A stretch of DNA of 64,000 nt from Turnera subulata (Eukaryota; Streptophyta; Magnoliopsida; Malpighiales; Passifloraceae). The position numbers and the translations under genes are program-made. The DNA lies in NCBI GenBank assembly GCA_028386065.3, contig JAKUCV010000983.1:46619-110618 (forward strand), given 5' to 3'. The notes under the pieces are model-generated. The model searched no databases. It was not told the DNA's origin and saw only the letters and a list, made by a program, of their open reading frames with translations. Of the stretch, positions 10,255 through 21,700 are shown one piece after another. The number at the start of each line of letters is the position of its first letter. The first letter of the stretch is position 1.

Positions 10255-11842
10255 TGTGAACACCCAAATTTGACCCACGGATATTTTTCTAAATTGGATT
10301 TTAAGCATGCTTGAACCATGAGATCTATGAGATGATTTGGTCTTTAGTTAAAGTATGCTTGGAATTTATTTTAGTAAAATTTTATATTTTTGTAATTTGA
10401 ACCTTTATGTGTTTGAACCTTAGGATTAATGAGAAGATTTAATCTTAAGATGAAAATATATACTAAGGTTTAATTTACTAAAATATGTTCCGTTTACTTG
10501 AGCTTTCTTATTTTCTTTCAATCCAATTATAATGAGATGATTTATTTTTGGGTTATGAGTAAATGTAGCCATAAAAACATTTCTTGCAGACTAATCTTCA
10601 CTCTGATTTTCGTAAAAAATCAGAATTAAATCATTCTTTAAGGGTAAATGTATTTTTTGTAAGATTTTTCACAAAATGAGGGGTTTAATGTGTACCAATC
10701 AAGTAGGAATCAAGAAAGGAGGATATTCTGGGTTGATTAGGGGTTAATTACACGGTCATATCAAGTCAGAGCGGAATTAGGGGGATTGGGGATCAAAAAA
10801 TGAAAAGAACGCGTGAAACCCAGGAGGCTGGGCGGCCATCTCGGGATGACCGCCAGGTCTGGGCGGTCATGCATAGATGACCGCCGGGCCTGACAACCAT
10901 CCAAGGGATGACCGCCGGCCATGGCGGTCATGCGCCCCCAGAAACACGATTTCCTCCCGATTTTTGTTCCTTATTTGATTCTACATGGTTTTGGCCTAGA
11001 TTTCTGGCCTAGATTTCTGGCGATAATCTTGATCATTAAGAGGTCCACGACCTTTACACTCCCCAGAACTCTCTAAATAGGACCTCCTATTCACATCCAG
11101 GAGACACACAATCTCTTTCGCACATACCCCCCACAAGCTTTTGTGCTTGGAGAAACTCTATCTCTCCAAGTCTAGAAATATTAATATAGGCAGAAACTCT
11201 GGAAAAATTTCGTGGGAAGCATCAACAAGAACACAACAAGGATAGACCAAAAGGGGATCAAAGATTGAGCTAAGGGGTGGAAAGAAAGTGGGTGTAGAAC
11301 ACAACCCAAATCAAGGAGCTAGAGGAGGGCTACAAGAGGTAATCCTAAACCCCATTGTGTCTATTATTTATTGGTGATTTGATGTTGATTATGAGGCTTT
11401 TGATGATGTAAGTGTTGTGATGCTATGACAAGAACTACGTGGACTTTGAATCCGGTCGGGTACGTAGTGGTGGAAACTCAAGCTCAATTATTTTTATTTT
11501 CCTTTTTGTTTCAATTTAATTCTGTTTATTTTATGTGACTTGTTTCCACACAACAGACACTTTCACAAGGCATACAATTATTCTTCAATTGCACAAAGTT
11601 TCGCCCCAACACGAATGGGTGTCTAACACCTTCCCATCTATGACGAACCCCCGAGTCCAGTATCTTTGGTTCGCTAGTCGGTAGTCTTAAACAGAGTCAT
11701 TGGGGCTTAAGAACGATTTTTCCCAAATTTTGTCCTATAATAAAATTCGGGTGACGACTCCAAAGATATTGGTTGACTGTTAAGAAGAAGGTGTGAAGGA
11801 ACAGGTGAGGAGGCCTAATTAACTTTGGGTCGGGTCCTCACA
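10255..11842 (+). mobile_element. Solo LTR, 1588 bp, same family as 7420-9184
   Basis: It begins TGTGAACACCCAAATTTGAC and ends GGGTCGGGTCCTCACA, with the perfect 5-bp target duplication ATAAC at 10250-10254 and 11843-11847. It lies in inverted orientation to the LTR at 7420-9184. A cluster of GACCGCC/GGCGGTCAT elements occupies about 10820-10940. The AAATTCGGGTGACGACTCC region near the 3' end is typical of large LTRs of plant gypsy elements. No internal region remains. Confidence 0.9.
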
Positions 11843-11998
11843 ATAACAAGAAAATTGTATAAGATAATTCAAGAGCCAAAAAAGAAGAATGATTCCTAAA
11901 ATTTCTTTTGAAACTATGTTCCTTCAACGATTTTCAGCGGAAATTCTATTGATTAGCGCTTCTCTCAGCCTCTTACTATATCCCATGGTGCTTTCAAT

Positions 11999-12942
11999 CA
12001 GAGGCGGTGGGCCCGGAGGCCCAAGGCCTCTCCTGACTTTTTGGAAATTTCTTTATATTAAAGGTATTTTTGTAATTTTGTAATTATATAAATAAATATA
12101 TATTTTAATAAAAAAATTAGACTTGTGGCTGATAATTTTTTTTCTTCCAACATTTAATGGATTATCAGTTGTGGGCCCAACAAAGGGAAATTAAAAACTC
12201 CTATTTCAACATAAAAAGAAAGAAGAAAGACGGTGAAAAGATTCTATAAATATATTACAGTGTTTTTCTTTCCTATTACTTTTTTGCCAGAAAAAACATA
12301 GCAGTTTTTCTTTCCTATTACAAAGATTACAAATACACCCGATTGAATTAAGAAGGTCTTGGCTCCTTGCGGCCACACTGCACGTTTCTCCGATTCAAGT
12401 TTGAGTCCAATTCAACTATTCAAGGCTATATATATCAAGAACAGTAAGAATTCTTTTCTATTTTACTATTAACTCCAACCGGGTCGCCATAGGTCGGCAC
12501 CAGTTGTTTACAATATTTATGTTTTAAAAAAATCATTAGCATATTATTTACTTATTTATTTGAATAAAATTATATTAATAGATTAATTATCTAATTCAGG
12601 TTTTATTTTACATATGGACAAATTTAAGAGAATTGATTCATTCTTCAAACGAAAAACAAGATGTACAATCTTCGATGCTATCTTCAAAGGCTTTAGCTTC
12701 TTTCAATAATAATAATAATACAGAAGCTCCTCCTTAACTTGTGGATAATGAATAATTTTCTACTCTTCTTGTTGAAAATTTAGAGCGTCCTTTGATAATA
12801 TTACTCACTTACAACGTGTTCCTAGATTACGTCATCTATTCTGTAAGTACCCATATCATATTATAGATAAAAAACCACCTTGTCCGGATATCATTATCTA
12901 TACTTTGACCTCCCCTGAAAATTTAGCGTAGCTTCGCCACTG
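11999..12942. mobile_element. hAT transposon, 944 bp, nested in the LINE
   Basis: The ends are CAGAGGCGG and, at the right, CGCCACTG, an imperfect hAT-type terminal inverted repeat (CAGWGGCG). An exact 8-bp target duplication CTTTCAAT occupies 11991-11998 and 12943-12950. Inside, the frame at about 12614 starts with MDKF...DSFFKRK, and a segment near 12785 reads like R-P-F-D-N-I...L-R-H-L. These resemble the N-terminus of TTF/MYM-type zinc-finger hAT transposases, with the rest deleted. It is a non-autonomous internal-deletion derivative. Confidence 0.85.
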
Positions 12943-12950
12943 CTTTCAAT

Positions 12951-14113
12951 GGATACTTCTCCCATTCCATAAGATACTGGTTTGGCTAATGTGAAGTCTA
13001 CTACCGTTATGGATTTAGGGATTGGTGCTCCTTAAACCTAATGTGGCTCCATGATCAAAAGGGAAGAACATATCGACTGTCGCTCTGGCGCCGGTGGCCT
13101 TGGTCTCGACGATCACTGGTTCTACTAACGTTTGCGTAGCTTTGCCCAATTTTGGAGCGCTCACCTCTGTCCCTGTGAAGTCTGATCCATATAAGGATGG
13201 GGTCTTTCCTTTTCAATTCCCCAATGAATCTGCTTATAATCGTGCTTTGTATGGTGGATATTAGCATGCTAGTGGAATCCCTTTAGTACTTCAGCCTTGG
13301 AGTTCTTCTCTACAGAAGTTGGATTTCTTCACTGCAACTTTTCCTGTTTGGTTTCAGATAAAGAATGTACCCATGGAGCTCTTAACATAGGGAGGTCTCA
13401 ATTATCTTGCTAGTGTTATTGGCACCTCTTTACGTGCTGTGCGAATGTTTGCATTGAGATAGATTTTTCAAAGCCTTTGAAGCATGAGATTGTTGCAGAT
13501 GTTCATGGATAGAAGATTGTTATTATATCTTACACGTAGAATCCTCAGCAATGAGGTCACTGTCAAGGCTGGGGGCATCATGAACTTGTTTGTGAGAAGA
13601 AGAAGTTGGTCACAAAATGGATTTAGAAAGCACCAAAAGCTGTTGCAATTGCTAAACTTGTAGTTGCATCTGTTACTGATCCTATTCCTAATGTTCCAGG
13701 TACTACTCTACTTGCTCCCAACGCCACTAGGCTTAATTCTACATGTGTTTTTTATCTGTGTTGCCCAATGAGGCTACTCCACCAAATATTGTTGATTGTT
13801 CTTTGTTTCTATCCTCTCATGAATCTATTGCTATTGCTGCAAGTTCTTCTAGTTTTACTCCAACTGTAGTTCCATCTCATCTTGTTGGCGCTAGCATAGT
13901 TTCTGATTTGCAGACTTCTGTCTCAATTGCTAGCCCAAAGAAAACACGTGCTGCCTTTGCTGGCGTTGCAGCTTTAGTTCAATGGGTGGCTAAAGGCCCT
14001 AAAGCAAAGCGAGGCAGAAACTCTAGGCAAAAAAGTCACCTAAAGTCTCTTAATAGAGTAGTATGCCTATTTCTCTACCTACCTGATGAAGTATTTTTTT
14101 TTCTGGGATATTA
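12951..14113 (+). pseudogene. LINE ORF1 remnant (DUF4283-like nucleic-acid binding protein)
   Basis: Translated in the changing frames, the segment around 13290-13400 gives LQPWSSSLQKLDFF...FPVWFQIKNVPMELL, which matches the conserved core of the DUF4283 domain in plant L1 ORF1 proteins. A cysteine/histidine-containing stretch follows at about 13540-13600, where the CCHC knuckle is expected. The last open part, 13743-14114, is Ser/Thr-rich with a basic tail, as is usual for the ORF1 C-terminus. Several stops (for example near 13260 and 13388) and frameshifts break it. Confidence 0.7.
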
Positions 14114-17100
14114 GGGGTTTAAACGACCATTTGAAACAAAAAAAAAAAAAAATCTTAGTAGTTCTATAGATATTGTATGTTTAGTTGTGACAAAAATTCA
14201 ACCAGACCAAGTCCAAAATATCAGAAACACTTTTATGCCTCAATGGAGTTTTGCTAGAAATTATACGCATGCCAGATTGGGGCGTATTTGGTTATTGTGG
14301 AATGATAAGGTGGATATCACTATTGTGAGCTCTAATGCACAGGCAATACACTGTTCTACTGTTTGCCTTAGTGAGCCGTGCAGTTGTTTTACTTCGTTCA
14401 TTTATGGAGCAAATTCTAGAGGGGAGCGAGCTTCTATTCTTTTTCCAAGAATTTCCAACTTTGCTTTGGTTGTGAGATTTAATCCTTGGTATTTAGTGGG
14501 GGATTTTAATATAATTCAGTCGCTTCAGATTCCAACTCATATGTTTCTCATTTGCTTGCCAAGATTACATAATTCAATACTTGTCTAAATGCTAATGGTC
14601 TTCTCGACCACCCTTTTCCTGGACCATTATTCCCTTGGAGTAATAGGCAGGTTGCATCTCCTATTTTTTGCAAACTTGATCGATTTTTGGTGAATGCAGA
14701 ATGGTTCTCAGGTTTTTCTCATAGTGTAGTGGATATTTTAAATCCCGAAGTTTTTGATCACTGGCCCATTCTCTTCTCCAGTTATATTCCATTACAATCT
14801 AGGCTAAAACCTTTCAAATTCTGTAATTACTAGATATCTCACCCTGAATCCCTGTCTACTGTTTCATCAATTTGGTCTCAACAGGTGGATGGTTATAAAA
14901 TGTATCAGATTTGGGAGAAACTAAAGACCCTCAAAGTTGCTTTAAAGATGCTTCGTTGTACTACCTATGGTAATCTTCCTCGGAAAATAAACCTTGTTGA
15001 GCAGGAGCTGCATTCAGTTAAGTCACAACTGTTTGCAAGGAATGTTAATTCTGACCTTCTACTCCTTGAGGAAACTCTCCTTCAACCACTTTCTGAATTC
15101 AAAATTGCCGTCTATGAGGAAAAGGTCTAGAATTTCTTGGTTGTCCTATGGGGAATCAAACACCAGATTTTTCAATATTGTAACGAAGGCTCGTAAAGCC
15201 AGGGACATACCTTCTCTCACTAATCCTCAACGCACTTTTTTGCATGATTCATCTCAAATTGAGGATGACATTGTCTAATTCTATGTTGATTTCTCAGGCA
15301 AAAAGGATTGTGATGTCACTTCTGGCTTAATCCCTTACTTTCAGTCATTGCTTCTACATACTATATCAGCTACTGACTCTTCTATGCTTACTGTTGAGGT
15401 TACTGCAGCAGAGATAAAGTCTGCTATCCTCTCATTATGAGGCAATAAAGCTCCTAGACCTGATGGTTATACAGTGAAATTTTTTCAAATCAACTTGGAA
15501 TGTTGTTGGTGCTAATAGTATTCAAGCTTCATATCTACTGAAGAGTGCCAATCCCAGCACTCTTACCTTGAGTCTAAGGTTCCAACTGCACGAAAAATAA
15601 CTGACTTTCAGCCTATTGCATGTTGGTCCACTCTTTATAAGTGCATCTCCAAGATCCTTGCAAATAGGTTACAAAAATGTCTCCCTTCTATCATGCTGTA
15701 ATCAAACAACATCTATACCAGGAAGACGTATTGTGAATAATATACTGCGTGCTCATGAGCTAATTCATAATTACCATAAATCAGGTCTATCTAGTAGATG
15801 TATTATTCTATTGACCGGGAATTTTTGCTGAATGTTCTTGCTGCTATGAATTTTCCTGCCTAATTCATTGCTTGGCTCAAAGCTTGTTTCATCACAGCTA
15901 TGTTTTCCATTTTCATAAATGGAGCTTTGTGTGGTTATTTTCCCGAAGGCAAATGCATGAGGCAAGGTGACCCTCTTTCACCTTACCTCTTTGTTATTTC
16001 TATGGAGGTGTTGTCCTATCTTACTGCTAAAGCTGCTAATGTAAAATCTCTCCCTTATCTTACCCACCTTTGTTTTGCCGATGATTTAATGATTTTTTTT
16101 TTCAGATAGGAGTCTAAATGCAGCTACTACTGACACAAACATCTTTAAAGAGTTTTTACCTCCTTTCAGGACTCAAATTTAATCCATCAAAGAGTGAGGT
16201 TTTCTTTGCAGGAGTGCCCGATCATGTTGTACTTCAGTTTCTTCAAATTTGTGGATTTAAACTTGGTTCCTTACCTGTGAGATACCTTGGTGTCCCTTGA
16301 TCTCAGGTAGGCTCTCTTATGCTCACTGTAAGCCTCTTATTGATAAATCATGGCTCGCATCAATTCATGGAGCTCAAAATACCTATCTTTTGTTGATAAA
16401 CTTCAACTTGTTATTTCTGTCCTGTATAGCATCCAAAGCTACTGGACTAGTATCTTCATTTTTGAAAGGCTTTGTGCTTCCTATCTATGGTCTGGGACCT
16501 CTACTAATGCTTTGTTTTTTCCAAAGTAGGAAGGAGGACTTGGTTTGAAAAAGCTTAAAGATTGGAATCAAGTTTGTATTGCTAGACACTTGTGGCGTTT
16601 GCTCTTGTGTGCAGGTGGCTTGGATTTCCACTTATCTTCTAAAAGGAAGGAGTATTTGCAGCATACCTATTCCTACCTTTTTTTCCTGGAGTATAAGAAA
16701 GATTCTTAATTTGAGATCATCTTTCTCCTCGATTATTTCACACTTTATTGGAAATGGAATGAACACTTATGTGTGGTGGGACAAATGGCATCCTCAAGGA
16801 GTCTTACATTCCTTAGTTCCTGCATCTATTATTTCTAGTACAAAAATTTCACCCCAAGCCAAAGTTAGTATGCTCATCTCAAACAACTCTTGGCGTTGGC
16901 CTAACTCACGAATTCCTCTAATTTCACAACTTGAAAATTCTACTGCACTTTCAATTGTGCCTTCTTCTACTGATGATATCATTCATTGGACTATTTCACC
17001 CTCTGGTCTGTACTCAATACAAAGTGCTTGGGAGTTTCTTCATCTTAAATGGCCACGGGTTGATTGGTTCAAGTTGTCAGCTGGCCATATTCATAAACTT

Positions 17101-17517
17101 AGTTTTCTTTCTTGGCTTGCTATTCTTGATCAATTAGCGACCAAAAAGCGACTTCAAAGCTGGGTGACCTTTGCTGATACATCTTGTTTGTTATGATCCC
17201 ATCCGGAGGAGACTAGAGACCACCTTTTCTTTGCATGCCCATACTCTGTGGTCTGGTCTCGATTGCTTACACTTTGTCATGTCTCCCGGGTAGTTGGCTC
17301 TTGGCAGGTTGAATTCTCATGGGCAAAACGATCTCTACAAAAGAAGTCCATAAGAGCTTTGATTTTGCGCTTGGCATGGTGCGCTTGTATATACTATTGG
17401 AAGGAAAAGAATGCAAGATTCTTTACACATTGTTATAGACCTCCTGAGGCTATTGTGGCTGCTGTTTGCGCAGATTTGAAGTTGCAGTTTTGTGGTTTGA
17501 CCAACCTAAAGCCTTGA
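14090..17517 (+). pseudogene. LINE ORF2 remnant: endonuclease, reverse transcriptase, zf-RVT
   Basis: Order of domains: an endonuclease/exonuclease/phosphatase region (about 14100-14780) with DIRGLND near its start and a GDFN motif near 14500; a reverse transcriptase region (about 15100-16300) with a GDPLSPYLF motif at about 15967 and the catalytic FADD at about 16075; SGLKFNPSKSE at about 16170; a C-terminal region (16300-17517) with a zf-RVT-like segment ending DHLFFACPYSVVW. At least five stops or frameshifts interrupt it, at about 14588, 15130, 15278, 16109 and 17196. No RNase H follows. ORF2 proteins of this type nick DNA and prime reverse transcription at the target; this copy cannot do so. 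Confidence 0.85.
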
Positions 17518-17735
17518 TCCCTGTCAGTAGAGTTGCAGTAACTTTGTGATTTTTGGTGTCTTAGATTTTCTAGTTTCTGATGTTCATCAGTTCTCTTTGT
17601 TTCTATGTTCTCTTTGTTTCTATGTTTGTGTTGTTTATGCCTTGAGGTGGTATATCCTCACTTGTATATACACTTCTTAGGGTCTCCCTAATTGAAATGC
17701 AGTTGATTTGTTCCTAAAAAAAAAAGAAAAAAAAA

Positions 17736-18051
17736 AGAATCAAAGAAGAAGGATCAAGATATTAAGATTGAAGAAAGATAAGGAAATAGCCGATTACGGA
17801 AAGCAATTCTTCTACCCCCTGTTTATGTAAATTAGTTATAAGGATCAACCGTCATGACATGAGGAAAATAATCAAGCCAGTTAGCTTCGGCTTGTGGGAT
17901 TACACATTTTTACATCAATATATTTCAACTAGTATAATATTATCGTCGTATTCATATTTACTGTTTTTGTTAATCATCCAGATGAATTAAAAGTGCAACA
18001 CCTAACTCAAGGGTGTCACCATCCTCATGCCATAAACAGAAGCAAGCAAGC
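17736..18051. other. Intergenic DNA, nothing recognised
   Basis: Purine-rich then AT-rich sequence lies between the LINE tail and the SINE. No gene is supported. Confidence 0.5.
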
Positions 18052-18061
18052 AAAAGGGCTA

Positions 18062-18232
18062 CTGGCTTGGGCTTGGTAAAGGTAGTAAGCGATTTGATTC
18101 CGCTTAAGCGAGGTCTCGGGTTCGAGTCCTCGTGTACGCAGAAAATCCCCATTGGGAAACTCGCCCACCATACCCAGGTGCACGACGCGGGTCGACCGGA
18201 TTAGTCGGGGCAAAGCTCCAATGGGAAACCAA
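18062..18232 (+). mobile_element. tRNA-derived SINE with target duplication
   Basis: The body has an A-box-like GGTAGTAAGCG region and a B box GGTTCGAGTCC at 18119-18129, the pol III promoter of a tRNA-related head, followed by a unique tail. The 10-bp sequence AAAAGGGCTA flanks it at 18052-18061 and 18233-18242. It shares the head and the AGAAAATCCCCATTG / ACAAAGCTCC blocks with the SINE at 39942-40181, so both belong to one family. No tRNA cloverleaf is intact. Confidence 0.8.
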
Positions 18233-18242
18233 AAAAGGGCTA

Positions 18243-18764
18243 GGGATGCATAAAGCTCTTGCTCGCTCATGCTTCATATGTCTCAAGTACTGTATCTTTT
18301 CATCAGTGAATATGACATTAAAATATCGTTGTGAAAGTCAGAAAGAACCGAGGAAAATGCAATCATGATGGTAAGAGATAAATATGAAAAATGCCAAATA
18401 TATATAGCCATACTGTTTTCAGGTGACAAAAGAAGAGAAAGTAGTAAGGGCCAACAAAAATCATACGACATATATACCCATTCATCTCTATGACCTCAAG
18501 GAAAACTCACTTTGGGGGACTCAACCTTGCTAGTGCCCACCAAAATAAAATCAAGGGAAGCTCCATCAATCATACAAACAAATACACCAAATGCAATTTA
18601 AAATGAAATCAAGGAAGACGAGCTCATACAACTAACCATCATACGTGTTACCTATTAAGAATTTCTTTTTTTCTTTACAACAGAACATCTGCTTTACCAG
18701 GGGAAACATCAAGCTATACAATCTAAAAGTTGCTCGCTTTAAATGCAATCAGAAAGCTGTTACC
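18243..18764 (-). other. 3' flank and probable 3' UTR of the receptor kinase gene
   Basis: This non-coding AT-rich stretch lies directly downstream (minus strand) of the kinase stop codon. It probably contains its 3' UTR and polyadenylation region. No other gene is seen. Confidence 0.4.
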
Positions 18765-21700
18765 TCATCTTCCACCAGATAACTCAATAGCATCCTGATT
18801 ATATACTGAATCTTCTCCCCAATCAAATCTCCTCTGCAGTCTCTCATACTCTTGCCTACGTGTAACCTCAACATTCTGCCACTCTTCCCATCTCTCAGCA
18901 AGCCCCTCTCCTTCCAGCATCCTAACAACCTCTGACATTGCAGGACGGTCCTCCGGTGATGCTTGGGTACAAAGCAATGCAACTTGGATCATGATCTCAA
19001 CTTCTTGGATGTTGTAAGTCTCTAAATTGCAGTCAACTATTGCATCCAGTCTTTTCTCCCTCTCCAGCTTCTTGACCTTTACAAGAAATTGGATACAAAA
19101 TAGAAAAATTAGTGTTAATACTCGAAAAGGTGACAGGTATGAAGATTAAAAATGAAACAACATAAATCAGCAGATGACATCACTGCCAATAACAGTTTGT
19201 TTTGTAGTGGACACTTATCATATAAGTATTGCAAACAACCAGATTCCAATAGGTGGGATAAGGAGAGAAATAATACTTTCACAGAAACCCATAAACAACA
19301 TCAATGTCACTAGTCACAGCCATCTTACATGGTCAAGCAATAAGACATCATCCTCTTCTTCCAATCGTGAGAAATCAATTGCTCGCTGGCCAGTCACAAG
19401 CTCTAGAAGCATAATCCCATACCCAAAAACATCTGTCCTTTCGGATGACTTCCCAGTGGACAAGTATTCAGGTGCTATATGGCCCATAGTCCCCCGAACT
19501 TGAGTAGTCACGTTAGTCTTTCTCACATCCACCAACTTTGCCAGCCCAAAGTCACCAACAACTGCTTCAAAATCTTCATCTAGTAGAACATTAGCTGCCT
19601 TAACGTCTCGATGAATAATCTTAGGATTGCAGTGTTCGTGAAGGTACTCCAGCCCACGTGCTGCACCTAATGCCACTCGTTTTCTGGTTGGCCAATCTAG
19701 GACAGGTTCCTCAGGTTTGCGTTCTGCATAAAATACCACAACGATTGATACCACCAGAGTGTTCTAGGCTAAGGAAATTCTTCCCCTTATTTTATATTAT
19801 ATAATTGCAAAAAGGAATAAACAACTTTGTCAGGCAAGAGCTATACAGTAAGAAATTCAAAGCAAACATGGAATTGAATCAGTTTATCATAAATAGAACA
19901 CGGAGCATATTTCAGAGAATGCAATACTATCTGCGCAAGCTAATCCTTGTCCTGTACAACCTAGTGATCAAATGCACTAAATGTTGGCATAAGCATGGAT
20001 AAGTACGATGCAGAAGATTATGTCCAAGGAAACACGACAAAAAGGGAGTTATTTCTCTAGAAGGATTTTATATTCATTCTGGACAAAAATTATCACGGAT
20101 ATACACTATGCAGAAGATTATGTCTAAGGAAATGCATAGCAATCGCCAAAATCTCAATATGCAATATAAGTTCCTCTCTAACTTGGAATCGATATCCTAA
20201 GATATATAGTACTCAAGCTGTATGTGAAAATTGAACATATAAAAGAAATATTCAAGATGGGAAGTACACCTATTAGCAGCTTCTGTTCAAATAAAGATAG
20301 TATATAAGTGATACCTCTTAGACGATAGGCCACACTTAAATTCTGCATATATGGATAAACCAAAAGACGTTCATTTGTTGTTGTGCAAAATCCTATCAAC
20401 CGCAATAGGTTCCTGTGAACAGCTACACTTATCATCTCAACTTCACGTTGAAAAGCTGCATCTCCCCCTGGACTTTCAAAATCAGTTAAGCGCTTCACAG
20501 CAACTTTTGTGTTATCTGCAAGCACTCCTCTGTAAACTTTTCCAAAACCTCCCTGCCCAAGAATATTTTTCTCACTGAAGTTGTCTGTTGCCAGCTGCAA
20601 TTCCCTCCATGCAAATCTTTTCAGCTGACCGAATGCAATTCTTCGATCAACTTCACCTGAGAATTCAATAAGAATCATGCTGAAATTAAAATTCATGAAT
20701 GCATTATAAAGAATGCTCATCAAATTAATTTGGTTAGCTTTGTATAAGGTTGACAACAGTGATCAACAAACTTTATGTTTGTAATTTTCATTTCTGGACT
20801 TTAGAACAAATGGATGTGGCTCTACTTCTAACTCAGCTTGATGAGTACCCTTGATATAATGAAAAAAATTCATGAAAGACTTCTAACAGAGCTTCTCTAT
20901 AAAACTTGTTAAGTCCTAATATTCTGTGACTTACGACACTGAGTATTTATATCAGCAACTATGGGAAATGAAATGATTGCTTCTGCTATATTATTCCACC
21001 CATTTCAATATCAAAATCAACATAAATGCTGGAGTTTATGGGAGCAGAATTCAAAACTTCCATACGCTGAAGGTATATGGGTAAGTAATGCATATGTACA
21101 TAGATTTACCATAATCTCCTTTGAGAACTCACATTTTCCTCCCTGATTCAATAAATACAAAGGGGTAAAAAAGTTGACCGAAAGCAAGTAGAGCTTTCAG
21201 TGAAATACTTGTTATTTGTCCTGAAAACTCTAGTTAAGTTACCAAAAAGTTAAAGCAAAGCTATCCCATCCCAAAGCCTGGCAAGGGTAATGTCCTCCAG
21301 GAGTCTTACAATGGTATACAGATATCACCTACATCAAGGGACTCCTATCCAAGGTTGTTAAACATTGAATGGCCAGGCAAGTTGAACCGGGTAACCGGGA
21401 ACCAGAGCCTTCACAGCGTCAATATTTTCTTTCTACATATAACAATTGGATCCGGTTTTAACCACGGTTGAACCTGAAACCATGTCCCAGAGCCCAGACT
21501 GGTTCGACAACCCGATCCGAGTTTAATGACCTTGCCGCTATCAGCAGGATTTGCACTCAGACTTTCCTAAAAAGTATTCAAACCTTGCCGACTAAGCCAA
21601 CCCCATCTGTTGTGCTCAAAAACATTATTGCAAACAAAATACCCTCAAAGCTGAAAAAAATTAAACTTTTCATAGCTTGAGATCAAGAAATATCACAAAA

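Larger units (their letters stand above)
11848..17735 (+). mobile_element. L1-like LINE, inactivated, with poly-A tail
   Basis: This non-LTR element reads left to right: a 5' region now interrupted by a hAT insertion, ORF1 remnants with a DUF4283-like region, then an ORF2 with endonuclease, reverse transcriptase and zf-RVT regions, and an A-rich tail at about 17715-17735. The 5' end is uncertain and may lie near 11880. A convincing target duplication was not found; only AAAGAAGAA occurs on both sides. Many stops and frameshifts show it is dead. Confidence 0.85.

Noticed and set aside
18062..18232. tRNA gene
   Set aside because: There is a pol III B box but no complete cloverleaf; flanking target duplication and shared tail show a SINE. 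The same applies to 39942 and 40813.
21360..21620. Possible SINE or MITE in a kinase intron
   Set aside because: Some tRNA-like words appear on the minus strand, but there are no clear boxes, ends or target duplication.
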